The position numbers and the translations under genes are program-made. From positions 1-64,000 of the forward strand of contig JBGPFE010000001.1 of NCBI GenBank assembly GCA_041483135.1: a DNA stretch of 64,000 bases, read 5' to 3'. The notes beneath the pieces are model-generated. The model made no database searches and was not told the DNA's origin. It saw only the letters and a program-made list of their open reading frames with translations. Of this stretch, positions 8,448 to 17,046 are shown one piece after another; positions within the stretch are counted from its first letter, which is position 1; the number at the start of each line of letters is the position of its first letter. This DNA is from PALSA-1004 sp041483135 (GTDB lineage Bacteria; Pseudomonadota; Gammaproteobacteria; Burkholderiales; SG8-41).

Positions 8448-9580
8448 TGAACCGGTTCTCGTTAGCGCGGTTCTGGGCGGTGCTTACCAAGGAATTCGTC
8501 CAGATGCGGCGCGACCGGCTCACGTTCGCGATGATGATCGGCGTGCCGATCATGCAGCTGATCCTGTTCGGCTTCGCGATCAACTCCGATCCCAAGGCGC
8601 TGCCGACCGCGGTGCTCGCCGCCGACAACAGCATCTATGCGCGCACGCTGGTGCGCGCGATTGAAAACAGCGGTTATTTCCGCGTCATGAGCCAGATCGC
8701 GACCGAAGCCGAAGCCGAGCGGGCGCTCGCGCTCGGTGCGGTGCAGTTCGTGGTGACGATACCGGAGAATTTCGCGCGCAAGCTCGAGCGCGGCGAGCGC
8801 CCGGTGCTGCTCATCGAGGCCGACGCGACCGACCCGGCCGCGACCAGCAACGCGCTGGCGGCGCTGCTGACGCTGAATCAGACCGCATTGACGCGCGACC
8901 TGCAGGGCGTGCTGCAGAACCTGCAGTATCAGGCGCCGCCGTTCGAGTTGCGCGTGCAACGGCGCTACAACCCGGAAGGTATCACGCAATACAACATCGT
9001 GCCCGGGCTGATCGGCGTCGTGCTGACGATGACGATGGTGATGATGACGTCGCTTGCCGTAACACGCGAATACGAGCGGGGCACGATTGAAAACCTGCTG
9101 GCGACGCCGGTGCGGCCGATCGAAGTGATGGTCGGCAAGATCGTTCCCTACATCATCGTCGGCTACGTGCAGGTGATCGTCATCCTGCTGGCCGCAAAGC
9201 TGCTGTTTGCGGTGCCGATGCTCGGCAATCTCGCGCTGCTGTCGCTGGTGCTGATCCTGTTTATTGCCGCCAATCTCGCGATCGGCTACACCTTTTCCAC
9301 GCTTGCCAAAAGCCAGATGCAGGCGATGCAGATGACGTTTTTTTTCTTTCTGCCGTCGATGCTGCTGTCGGGATTCATGTTCCCGTTTCGCGGGATGCCG
9401 GAATGGGCGCAATGGCTGGGCGAGGTGCTGCCGCTCACGCATTTCCTGCGCATCGTGCGCGGTATTCTGCTCAAGGCCAACGGCGCGATTGAAATCTTTC
9501 CCAACGTCTGGCCGATAGCGTTGTTTCTGCTGATCGCGGGCGCAATCGCGCTCAATCGCTATCGCGAGACGCTGGATTGA
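8444..9580 (+). CDS. ABC-2 type transporter permease (YhhJ/YbhS-like)
   Basis: 378 residues. One helix near the N-terminus (about 25-45), a periplasmic domain of about 140 residues, then five closely spaced C-terminal helices and the ABC-2 signature region near EYERGTIENLLATP. This is the ABC2_membrane_3 architecture of drug or lipid exporters. It overlaps the ATPase gene by 4 nt. Only one permease is encoded, so a homodimer is likely. The last gene of the operon is followed by a perfect 8-bp hairpin. Confidence 0.88.
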   Translation: MMNRFSLARFWAVLTKEFVQMRRDRLTFAMMIGVPIMQLILFGFAINSDPKALPTAVLAADNSIYARTLVRAIENSGYFRVMSQIATEAEAERALALGAVQFVVTIPENFARKLERGERPVLLIEADATDPAATSNALAALLTLNQTALTRDLQGVLQNLQYQAPPFELRVQRRYNPEGITQYNIVPGLIGVVLTMTMVMMTSLAVTREYERGTIENLLATPVRPIEVMVGKIVPYIIVGYVQVIVILLAAKLLFAVPMLGNLALLSLVLILFIAANLAIGYTFSTLAKSQMQAMQMTFFFFLPSMLLSGFMFPFRGMPEWAQWLGEVLPLTHFLRIVRGILLKANGAIEIFPNVWPIALFLLIAGAIALNRYRETLD

Positions 9581-9603
9581 AAGCGGGCACCATCAGCCCG
9601 CTT
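9581..9603 (+). terminator. Candidate hairpin after the efflux operon
   Basis: AAGCGGGC at 9581-9588 pairs perfectly with GCCCGCTT at 9596-9603 around a 7-nt loop, directly after the permease stop. The downstream run is only weakly T-rich, so termination may be partial. Confidence 0.45.
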
Positions 9604-9684
9604 GCTCTGATGTTATCATACCGCGCCGGTGATTATTTCCCTTAAACGAGTTGAAACGCGGCCGATGTCCGCCAGAATTTCAGC

Positions 9685-11415
9685 GTGTCATTGAATCCTC
9701 TTCAGTCCCGCGTAGCGGTTTGGTGCGCGCGCGCCACGGCGGGGTGGCGGCTCGCGTTTGCCGTCCTTGCCATCGCAGGCTCGGGTCATGTTGCGACGGC
9801 GGCGGATAGACCACCGCAGGCGGCGGTTGCCTCGGCCCATCCGCTCGCCACCGCGGCCGGTTATCAGATGCTGCGCGAGGGCGGCAATGCATTCGACGCC
9901 GCGGTCGCGGTCGCCGCCGCGCTGGCGGTGGTCGAGCCGTACTCGTCCGGGCTGGGCGGCGGGGGTTTCTGGCTGCTGCACCGCGCCGCTGACGGCCATC
10001 AGGTAATGATCGATGCGCGCGAAACCGCGCCGGCGGCAGCGACGCTTGCGTCGTATCTGGACAGCAGCGGCAAGCCGATTGCGGGCGTAATGCAAAGCGG
10101 CAAGGCGATCGGGATTCCCGGCGTGCCGGCCGGGATGGTGCATCTGGCGCAACGCTACGGCAAGCTGCCGCTTGCGCAGTCGCTGGCGCCGGCGATCGCT
10201 CTCGCGCGCGACGGGTTCAAGATTGGTCCGCGTTATGCGCGCTTCGCGAAGTTACGCGAGCGTTTTCTCGTCAACGGCGTCAACACGGCGCGCACCTATC
10301 TGGATGCCAATCAGGCGCCGCAGCCGGGGTATCTGCTGCGTCAGCCGCAACTCGCCGCAACATTCGAGCTGATCGCACAACAGGGGCGTGACGGGTTTTA
10401 CCGCGGGCGCGTTGCGCAGGATCTGGTTAATACGGTAAACGCCGCCGGGGGCGCCTGGCAGCTGTCCGATCTGCAAGATTACGCAGCCGTCGAGCGCGCG
10501 CCGGCCAGGATCAGTTACCGCGGGGCGACCATAGTCACGGCCTCGCTGCCGTCGTCGGGCGGCGTAGTACTCACACAGGCGCTGAATATTCTCGAACAAT
10601 TCCAGCTGGGAGACGCGCGGGAACCGGCGACGGCGCACCTCGTGATCGAAGCGTTGCGGCGCGGGTTCCATGATCGCATGTTCTATCTGGGCGATAGCGA
10701 TTTCGTCAAAGTGCCGACCGAAAAGTTGATGGACAAAGCCTATGCGCGCAGCCTCGCCGCAACCATCAACCCCGCAGAGGCAACGCCGAGTGACTGGCTT
10801 GCCACTGACGCAATCATGACGAGTGAGAGCGGAAACACCACTCACTACTCGATAATCGACGCCGAGGGCAACCGTGTTGGCGCAACCATAACCATTAACT
10901 ACTGGTTTGGCGCCGGCATTGTCGGCGAGAATTCCGGGGTGCTGCTCAACAACGAGCTGGATGATTTCTCATTGCAACCCGAGACCGCGAATTCGTATCG
11001 TCTGAACAGCGGTGCGGCCAACCGGATCGCGCCGCACAAGCGTCCGTTGTCCAGCATGTCGCCGACCTTCGTCGAGGACAGCAAAGGCGTGCTGGTGCTC
11101 GGCGCGCCGGGCGGGCCGCGCATTCTCAGCATGGTGCTGCTCGGCATACTCGATTACGTTAACCACAGCGAAGTCAATTTGCAGCGCATGGTTGCGGCCC
11201 CGCGTTATCATCATCAGTGCTGGCCCGATCGCGTCGAAATCGAGCCGGAAAGCTTTCCGGCCGAGTGGATTGCCGCACTGGAAGCCAAAAAGCATACGCT
11301 GCAAGCCGGCCCCCGCAAGTGGGGCAACATGCAGGTGGTTTTCAAGTCGAATGCCGACGGCTCGGCGCAAGCCGCGAGCGACCCGCGAGGCTTCACGGAT
11401 TTCGCCGGTTATTAG
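9685..11415 (+). CDS. ggt: Gamma-glutamyltransferase proenzyme
   Basis: 576-residue periplasmic enzyme that cleaves or transfers the gamma-glutamyl group of glutathione. A signal peptide (about 1-40, ending near ATAAD) is followed by the large subunit and then the autoprocessing site: Thr385 in SGNTTHYSI is the expected nucleophile and new N-terminus of the small subunit. GLGGGGFWLL and PLSSMSPTF are the usual glutamyl-binding and substrate motifs. The start is GTG 9685, weakly preceded by a ribosome site; no better start precedes the signal peptide. Probably monocistronic. Confidence 0.92.
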   Translation: MSLNPLQSRVAVWCARATAGWRLAFAVLAIAGSGHVATAADRPPQAAVASAHPLATAAGYQMLREGGNAFDAAVAVAAALAVVEPYSSGLGGGGFWLLHRAADGHQVMIDARETAPAAATLASYLDSSGKPIAGVMQSGKAIGIPGVPAGMVHLAQRYGKLPLAQSLAPAIALARDGFKIGPRYARFAKLRERFLVNGVNTARTYLDANQAPQPGYLLRQPQLAATFELIAQQGRDGFYRGRVAQDLVNTVNAAGGAWQLSDLQDYAAVERAPARISYRGATIVTASLPSSGGVVLTQALNILEQFQLGDAREPATAHLVIEALRRGFHDRMFYLGDSDFVKVPTEKLMDKAYARSLAATINPAEATPSDWLATDAIMTSESGNTTHYSIIDAEGNRVGATITINYWFGAGIVGENSGVLLNNELDDFSLQPETANSYRLNSGAANRIAPHKRPLSSMSPTFVEDSKGVLVLGAPGGPRILSMVLLGILDYVNHSEVNLQRMVAAPRYHHQCWPDRVEIEPESFPAEWIAALEAKKHTLQAGPRKWGNMQVVFKSNADGSAQAASDPRGFTDFAGY

Positions 11416-11515
11416 TTGACAAAGACATGCTCGTGCGCGCTGCCGCGCCGGCATTTTTAATTATTCCGGAAACCGTAGGATAATTCGCGCCGCACGCTAA
11501 TCGTACGGAGGCATC

Positions 11516-12091
11516 ATGTCGGATACCGGTCACGGTCCTGAACACGGGCACGGCGAGAACAAAAAAGTCGCGCTGTTGATCGCGGTACTCGCGCTGGTGC
11601 TGTCTTTCTCGGAGACGCTCGGCAAGAGCGCGCAGACGACGGCCATCGATCGGAACATCGAGGCGGCCAACCTGTGGTCGTTTTTCCAGGCCAAGACCAT
11701 GCGCATGACAGTGCTGCGCACGGCCGCCGAAGGGGCGGAGCTCGAACTGCAGCAAATCAATCTGCCCAGGACGAAGGCGGCTGTCGAGCAGCGCATCGCT
11801 GCCTGGCGCACGACCGCCGAGCGCTATGATACCGAGCCGGCAACCGGCGAGGGCCGCAAGGAACTCTCCGCGCGCGCCAACCGGGCCGAGAAGCAGCGAG
11901 ATTACGCGCTGGCGGCTTATCGCCATTATGAAGTCGCATCCGCAGCCGTGCAGATCGCGATCGTGCTGGCTTCGGCGGCGATCATCACCGGCATCGGCGC
12001 GCTGATCTGGGCCGCTGCGGGGCTTGGAATCGTCGGCATCTTTTTTTGTGGGATCGGGTTTTTCGCGCCGCTGTCGGTGCATCTGTTTTGA
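11516..12091 (+). CDS. DUF4337 domain-containing membrane protein
   Basis: 191 residues. A His/Gly-rich N-terminus (GHGPEHGHGENKK) leads into one helix (about 18-35), then a charged, probably coiled-coil middle (about 40-135), and two C-terminal helices (about 142-190). This matches DUF4337, common in Proteobacteria and of unknown function. GGAGG lies about 5 nt before ATG 11516. The gene stands alone between ggt and accA. Confidence 0.8.
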   Translation: MSDTGHGPEHGHGENKKVALLIAVLALVLSFSETLGKSAQTTAIDRNIEAANLWSFFQAKTMRMTVLRTAAEGAELELQQINLPRTKAAVEQRIAAWRTTAERYDTEPATGEGRKELSARANRAEKQRDYALAAYRHYEVASAAVQIAIVLASAAIITGIGALIWAAAGLGIVGIFFCGIGFFAPLSVHLF

Positions 12092-12181
12092 GCGTGCCGG
12101 GCGCAGTGCGCATCGGCACTAGCGGGCGGCATCGGCACAAACTGCGGTATCATTAGCCGCACGAACTCTTTCATTTGCCGG

Positions 12182-13150
12182 ATGAAAACCACTTTTCTCG
12201 AATTCGAGCAGCCGATCGCCGAGCTTGAGGCGAAAATCGACGAGCTGCGCTATGTGCAGGACGATTCGGCGCTCGACATTTCGGAAGAAATCGCGCGGCT
12301 GCAGAAAAAAAGCCAGGCGCTGACCAGGGAAATCTACGGCAAGCTCTCGGCGTGGCAGATCGCGCAGGTCGCGCGTCATCCGCAGCGGCCGTACACGCTC
12401 GACTACGTCCAGAGCCTTTTCACCGGCTTCGAGGAGTTGCATGGCGACCGCGCATTTGCCGACGATCCGGCGATCGTCGGGGGGCTCGCGCGCTTCAACG
12501 ACCAGTCGGTGATGGTGATCGGGCACCAGAAGGGGCGCGATACCAAGGACAAGATTTACCGCAATTTCGGCATGCCCAAACCCGAGGGCTACCGCAAGGC
12601 GCTGCGGCTGATGAGGCTCGCCGAAAAATTCGGCGTGCCGGTATTCACGTTCATCGACACGCCGGGCGCCTATCCCGGCGTGGGCGCCGAAGAGCGCGGG
12701 CAGTCGGAGGCGATCGGCCGCAATCTGTACGTGATGGCCGAGTTGCGCGTGCCGGTCATCTGCACCGTGATCGGCGAAGGCGGCTCGGGCGGCGCGCTGG
12801 CGATCGCGGTCGGCGATGCGCTGCTGATGCTGCAATATGCGACCTACTCGGTGATCTCGCCCGAAGGTTGCGCCTCGATTTTATGGAAGAGCGCCGAGCA
12901 TGCCGCCGAAGCCGCGGAAACGCTCGGCATCACCGCCACCCGTCTCAAGACCCTCGGCCTGATCGACAAGATCGTAGCCGAGCCGCTGGGCGGCGCCCAT
13001 CGCGATCACGATGCGATGATGCAGAACCTGAAGAAAGCATTGCAGGATACCTGGCGCCCGCTGCAGGCCAAGTCGACTGACGAATTGCTCGAAGCGCGCT
13101 TCGAGCGGCTGATGGGCTATGGCAGGTTCAAGGAAGTCGCCGCCAAGTAG
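12182..13150 (+). CDS. accA: Acetyl-CoA carboxylase carboxyltransferase subunit alpha
   Basis: 322 residues, standard length. AccA with AccD transfers the carboxyl group from carboxybiotin to acetyl-CoA in the first step of fatty acid synthesis. The opening FLEFEQPIAELEAKIDELR helix, the GHQKGRDTKDK loop, PGAYPGVGAEERGQSE and GEGGSGGALAI are all family hallmarks. ATG 12182 follows a short leader. tilS overlaps its end by 32 nt, so the two are co-transcribed. Confidence 0.96.
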   Translation: MKTTFLEFEQPIAELEAKIDELRYVQDDSALDISEEIARLQKKSQALTREIYGKLSAWQIAQVARHPQRPYTLDYVQSLFTGFEELHGDRAFADDPAIVGGLARFNDQSVMVIGHQKGRDTKDKIYRNFGMPKPEGYRKALRLMRLAEKFGVPVFTFIDTPGAYPGVGAEERGQSEAIGRNLYVMAELRVPVICTVIGEGGSGGALAIAVGDALLMLQYATYSVISPEGCASILWKSAEHAAEAAETLGITATRLKTLGLIDKIVAEPLGGAHRDHDAMMQNLKKALQDTWRPLQAKSTDELLEARFERLMGYGRFKEVAAK

Positions 13151-14495
13151 CGCGCTGCCGGCGCCGGTTTCCGCGGTTCTCGAGCAACACGTGCGGCGCG
13201 GCGACCGGCTGGTCGCGGGTCTGAGCGGCGGCGTCGATTCGGTGGTTTTGCTCGACCTGCTGCGGCGCCTGTCCAAAAAACTCCGCTTTGAGCTTGCCGC
13301 GCTGCACGTCAATCATCAAATCAATCCTGCCGCCGGCCGCTGGGCTGCGTTTTGCCGCGCATTTTGCAAGCAGCATGGCGTTCCACTCACGGTCGTGCGA
13401 GTGACGGTAGCGCGCACTGCGAGCCTCGAAGCGGCGGCGCGCGCCGCCCGTTACCGGGCGTTTGCAGCGCTGCCTGCCGACTTCATCGCGCTCGCCCACA
13501 ACCTCGACGATCAGGCGGAAACGGTTTTATTGCAGTTGTTGCGCGGCGCCGGCGTTAAAGGCTTGAGCGCGATGCCGGTGTTGAGGAAGGCGGAAGGCGG
13601 AAGGCGGAGGGATGAAAAAAAGGCGCAACGTCACGTAAATCATCCTTCGATTTTGCGCCCGCTGCTCGATATTCCGCGCAGTGAAATCGAGGCCTACGCA
13701 CGCCGCCGCAAGCTCGAGTGGATCGAAGACGACAGCAACGCCGATGTGGGGTTCGACCGCAATTTCCTGCGGCACCGGGTGCTGCCGATCATCGCGCAGC
13801 GCTACCCGGCGTACCGCAAAACCCTGTTGCGTGCGAGCCGCAATTTCGCCGAAGCCGCGCAGCTGCTCGACGAGCAGGCGGCGGCCGATGCAAAACTCAC
13901 CGCCAGCGGACTCAAGATCGCCGGTTTGCGCCGGCTGTCGGCGCCGCGCGCGAAGAACGTGCTCAGACATTTTCTGGCGGTGCACGGCGTGATCATGCCC
14001 AATGCGGCGCGGCTCGATGAGTGCGTGCGCCAGTTGCGAACGCAGCGCGCGGTGCGTGCCGTGTTCGACCTTGGCAGTCATGAATTGCGCCGCTTCGCCG
14101 ATGAATTGCGGGTGGTTCCAAAAAGCCGCACGCTGGAACGCAACTTCACGCGCGCCTGGCGTGGCGAAAGCAAGCTGCATCTGCCCGAACTCGGCGGCAC
14201 GCTGATGTTTAAAAAGTGTCGCGGCGCGGGCATCAGCCTGACACGACTCGCCGGAGTGCCGCTTGCAGTGCGCGTGCGGCAGGGCGGAGAGCGCTTCCGG
14301 CCGCACCCGCAGCGACCACGCCGCAGTCTCAAGAACCTGCTGCAGGAAGCACGCGTGCCGCCGTGGCAGCGTAATCGCCTGCCGCTGCTGTTTGGCGGCA
14401 AAACGCTGGTTTATGTACCCGGCATCGGCATCGATGCCGCCTTTCGCGCCGCCGCCGGCGAGGCCGGTATCGAGCCATGCTGGGAAGCCGACTGA
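13119..14495 (+). CDS. tilS: tRNA(Ile)-lysidine synthase, with a repeat-derived insertion
   Basis: 458 residues. TilS ligates lysine to C34 of tRNA-Ile2 so that it reads AUA. The PP-loop motif LSGGVDS is near residue 35, ALAHNLDDQAETVL follows, and the C-terminal tRNA-binding region is present. Between the GAGVKGLSAMPV segment and ILRPLLDIPR about 22 residues (roughly 155-177) rich in Arg, Lys and Glu are encoded by GGAAGGC heptamers and their continuation; most homologues have a shorter link here. The frame is kept. ATG 13119 lies inside accA, which implies translational coupling. Confidence 0.92.
   Translation: MAGSRKSPPSSALPAPVSAVLEQHVRRGDRLVAGLSGGVDSVVLLDLLRRLSKKLRFELAALHVNHQINPAAGRWAAFCRAFCKQHGVPLTVVRVTVARTASLEAAARAARYRAFAALPADFIALAHNLDDQAETVLLQLLRGAGVKGLSAMPVLRKAEGGRRRDEKKAQRHVNHPSILRPLLDIPRSEIEAYARRRKLEWIEDDSNADVGFDRNFLRHRVLPIIAQRYPAYRKTLLRASRNFAEAAQLLDEQAAADAKLTASGLKIAGLRRLSAPRAKNVLRHFLAVHGVIMPNAARLDECVRQLRTQRAVRAVFDLGSHELRRFADELRVVPKSRTLERNFTRAWRGESKLHLPELGGTLMFKKCRGAGISLTRLAGVPLAVRVRQGGERFRPHPQRPRRSLKNLLQEARVPPWQRNRLPLLFGGKTLVYVPGIGIDAAFRAAAGEAGIEPCWEAD
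13585..13611 (+). repeat. GGAAGGC heptamer repeat inside tilS
   Basis: Three perfect GGAAGGC units (13585-13605) plus a degenerate fourth, continuing into GATGAAAAAA. The style matches the spacer repeats elsewhere in the window, but this copy is coding and in frame. Confidence 0.75.
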
Positions 14496-14530
14496 GCACC
14501 GCTGTGAGAGGGGGTGAAGTTGCCCGAAAC

Positions 14531-14547
14531 GGCTTTATTTCAAAGCC
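14531..14547 (+). other. Short hairpin in the ndk leader
   Basis: GGCTTT at 14531-14536 pairs with AAAGCC at 14542-14547. It lies between the tilS stop and ndk and could be a weak terminator or a leader structure. Confidence 0.3.
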
Positions 14548-14601
14548 TTATCGTGGTATTCTTGTAAATTAACCTTAAAATTCAGATACAAAGGAAGTTG
14601 C

Positions 14602-15027
14602 ATGGCGGTAGAACGTACACTTTCCATCATTAAACCGGATGCGGTGGCGAGCAACGTTATAGGCCAGATTCTGGCCCGCTTCGAGAAAGCCGGCCTGAAA
14701 ATCATCGCCGCGCGCATGCTGCGCCTGTCGCATAAGGATGCGCAGGGATTTTATGCCGTGCATCGCGAGCGGCCGTTTTTCAAGGATCTGGTCGATTTCA
14801 TGACTTCCGGGCCGGTGATGGTGCAGGTGCTGGAAGGCGACGACGCGATCCAGAAGAATCGCGACCTGATGGGCGCCACCGATCCCAAAAAGGCCGCCAA
14901 AGGAACGATACGCGCCGACTTTGCTCAAAGCATAGACGCCAACGCCGTGCATGGTTCCGACGGGCCTGACACCGCCACGGTCGAAATCGCCTACTTTTTT
15001 CCGACGCTCAATATCTACTCGCGTTAG
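14602..15027 (+). CDS. ndk: Nucleoside diphosphate kinase
   Basis: 141 residues, full length. Ndk moves the gamma phosphate between nucleoside di- and triphosphates through a phosphohistidine. The active-site His117 is in NAVHGSD. The N-terminus VERTLSIIKPDAV and the GATDPKKA loop are diagnostic. AGGAAG precedes ATG 14602 at good spacing. It opens the rlmN-pilW-rodZ-ispG-hisS run, the usual order in betaproteobacteria. Confidence 0.97.
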   Translation: MAVERTLSIIKPDAVASNVIGQILARFEKAGLKIIAARMLRLSHKDAQGFYAVHRERPFFKDLVDFMTSGPVMVQVLEGDDAIQKNRDLMGATDPKKAAKGTIRADFAQSIDANAVHGSDGPDTATVEIAYFFPTLNIYSR

Positions 15028-15037
15028 CCCGGCTGCC

Positions 15038-16264
15038 ATGACCGTCAATCTGCTCGAATTTGAAAGAAACGGGTTCGCGCAGTTTTGCGCGGGAATCGGC
15101 GAAAAGCCGTTCCGCGCGCGGCAACTGATGCGCTGGATCCATCAGTCCGGCGTCGACGATTTCGACGCCATGACGGATATTTCCAAGTCATTGCGCGAGC
15201 AGCTCAGGTCTGCGGCCGAGATTCGCGCGCCGCGCGTGGTACGCGATACTGCTGCTGCCGACGGCACGCGCAAGTGGTTGCTCGACGTCGGCACCGGCAA
15301 CGCGATCGAAACCGTGTTCATCCCGGACGGCGACCGCGTAGGGTTGAGCAGGGGCCCCGCTTGCGGGGATGCGACCCCGAAGCGGGATGCAAGCGCCTCG
15401 GCAGGGGATGCCAGCATCCCTTTTGCTGGCCGATCCTCTTCCGGGAGCCCCCCATCCCGCGCTCCGAGGCGCTATAGGGGCACACTGTGCATTTCGTCCC
15501 AGGCCGGCTGTGCGCTCGAATGTTCGTTCTGCTCGACCGGACGGCAAGGCTTCAACCGCAATCTGACCGTGGCCGAGATCATCGGCCAGCTGTGGCTGGC
15601 TAACCGCGATCTCGGTCGCGGCGCAGCCGTCGAGCGGCCGATCAGCAATGTGGTGATGATGGGCATGGGCGAGCCGCTCGCCAATTTCGACAACGTAGTG
15701 GCGGCCATGCAATTGATGCTAGACGACGACGCCTACGGCCTGTCACGCCGCCGCGTCACGCTCAGCACCGCGGGGCTGGTGCCGGCAATCGACCGGCTGC
15801 GCGATACCTGCCCGGTCGCACTGGCCGTTTCACTGCACGCGCCGAACGACGCACTGCGCGACGAGCTGGTGCCGATCAACCGGAAATACCCGCTCAAGGA
15901 ATTGCTTGCCGCGTGCGTGCGTTACATCGAAAAGGCGCCGCGCGATTTCGTGACTTTCGAGTACGTGATGCTCGCCGGCGTCAACGATGGGGTCGCGCAC
16001 GCGCGGCAGCTCGTAAAACTGGTGCGATCCGTGCCGTGCAAAATCAACCTGATCCCGTTCAATCCGTTCCCGCAGTCCGGGTATCAGCGCTCGGATGCTG
16101 CAACGGTCGGACGTTTCCGGGATATCGTGATGCAGGCGGACATTACTGCCACCGTGCGCAGGACGCGCGGCGATGATATCGATGCTGCGTGCGGGCAGCT
16201 CGCGGGCCAGGTGCAGGATAAAACGCGGCGCCGGCAGCGGCGCCTGGCGGCGGCAACCTTGTGA
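15038..16264 (+). CDS. rlmN: 23S rRNA/tRNA adenine-C2 methyltransferase RlmN with a 47-residue in-frame insertion
   Basis: 408 residues; homologues are usually about 360-380. Radical-SAM enzyme that methylates A2503 of 23S rRNA and A37 of some tRNAs. The cluster motif is Cys158-x3-Cys162-x2-Cys165, and the second methyl-carrying Cys is about Cys385 in DIDAACGQL. Residues 101-147, between IPDGDR and RGTLCISSQ, are absent from ordinary RlmN. They are encoded by a 137-bp GC-rich palindromic element (15344-15480) that recurs before hflK. The reading frame and all catalytic residues are kept, so the protein is probably active with a surface loop. ATG 15038 follows the ndk stop by 10 nt. Confidence 0.95.
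   Translation: MTVNLLEFERNGFAQFCAGIGEKPFRARQLMRWIHQSGVDDFDAMTDISKSLREQLRSAAEIRAPRVVRDTAAADGTRKWLLDVGTGNAIETVFIPDGDRVGLSRGPACGDATPKRDASASAGDASIPFAGRSSSGSPPSRAPRRYRGTLCISSQAGCALECSFCSTGRQGFNRNLTVAEIIGQLWLANRDLGRGAAVERPISNVVMMGMGEPLANFDNVVAAMQLMLDDDAYGLSRRRVTLSTAGLVPAIDRLRDTCPVALAVSLHAPNDALRDELVPINRKYPLKELLAACVRYIEKAPRDFVTFEYVMLAGVNDGVAHARQLVKLVRSVPCKINLIPFNPFPQSGYQRSDAATVGRFRDIVMQADITATVRRTRGDDIDAACGQLAGQVQDKTRRRQRRLAAATL
15344..15480 (+). mobile_element. Palindrome-rich repeat element, copy 1 (in frame within rlmN)
   Basis: The left end TTGAGCAGGGGCCCCGCTTG and the following GCGGGGATGCGACC match the copy at 25357 with one difference over 33 bp. The right end also matches (GATCC, GGGA, CCCCC, CTCCGA, AGGGG in the same order). 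Internal dyads include GCGCCTCGG with CCGAGGCGC and GATGC with GCATC. Total length is 137 bp against 136 bp for copy 2. No transposase is encoded. Confidence 0.75.
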
Positions 16265-16272
16265 GGCGCGTG

Positions 16273-17046
16273 ATGAAACAGCTGATTGCTGCGGGCGTAA
16301 TGCTGATCGTTGCCGGTTGCGCGGGCACCGCCCCGGAACCGGCAAGCTACGCGCCGCAGGGCGGTGTCGACACCAATGTGCAGACGCGCGCGCGCATCCA
16401 TACCGAGCTGGCTGCGGGCTATTACGGGCTTGGCAACTATGGCGTGGCCCTGCAGGAAGCCGGCGAGGCGCTGAAAGCCGAGCCCAATTATGCGCCTGCG
16501 TTAAACGTGCTGGGTTTGGTATACATGGAGTTGCACGACGACAAGGCGGCCGAATCCAGTTTCGAGCGTGCATTGCGCGTGAGCCCGCAGGATTCCGACA
16601 CCAACAACAATTATGGCTGGTTCCTGTGCCAGCGCAAGCGCGAGCAGGAGTCGATCAAATATTTCCTCGTCGCATTGCGCAACCCGTTGTATACGACGCC
16701 CGACAAGTCGTGGGTCAATGCCGGAGTTTGTGCGCGCCAGACCGGGGATCTCGTCGCTGCCGAGGACTATTTCCAGAAGGCGCTCAAGGTACGCCCGACG
16801 CAGCCGCAGGCGCTGTTCCAGATGGCGGACATGGCGTACAAGCGAAATAACTATCCCGAAGCGAAGGTATACCTGACGCGATTGCAGCGGGACGCCACGC
16901 CGAACGCGGCAATCTTGTGGCTGGCATTGCGCGTTGAGCGACAGTTGGGCGACCGCAATGCCGAGGCGAGTCTTGGTTTCCAGTTGCGCAAGAATTTTCC
17001 CGAATCACGCGAGGCGCGCGCCCTGATGGCGGGTCAGTACGAATGA
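16273..17046 (+). CDS. pilW: Type IV pilus biogenesis/stability lipoprotein PilW (TPR)
   Basis: 257 residues. A lipoprotein signal ends at VAGC (Cys about 16). Tetratricopeptide repeats fill about 40-240, with ALNVLGLVYMEL and NNYGWFLCQ segments as in PilW/PilF. The family anchors in the outer membrane and helps the PilQ secretin assemble. I choose ATG 16273, with GAGG 6 nt before it, over GTG 16261, which overlaps the rlmN stop. Its stop overlaps the next ATG. The position between rlmN and the RodZ-like gene is the conserved betaproteobacterial one. Confidence 0.88.
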   Translation: MKQLIAAGVMLIVAGCAGTAPEPASYAPQGGVDTNVQTRARIHTELAAGYYGLGNYGVALQEAGEALKAEPNYAPALNVLGLVYMELHDDKAAESSFERALRVSPQDSDTNNNYGWFLCQRKREQESIKYFLVALRNPLYTTPDKSWVNAGVCARQTGDLVAAEDYFQKALKVRPTQPQALFQMADMAYKRNNYPEAKVYLTRLQRDATPNAAILWLALRVERQLGDRNAEASLGFQLRKNFPESREARALMAGQYE

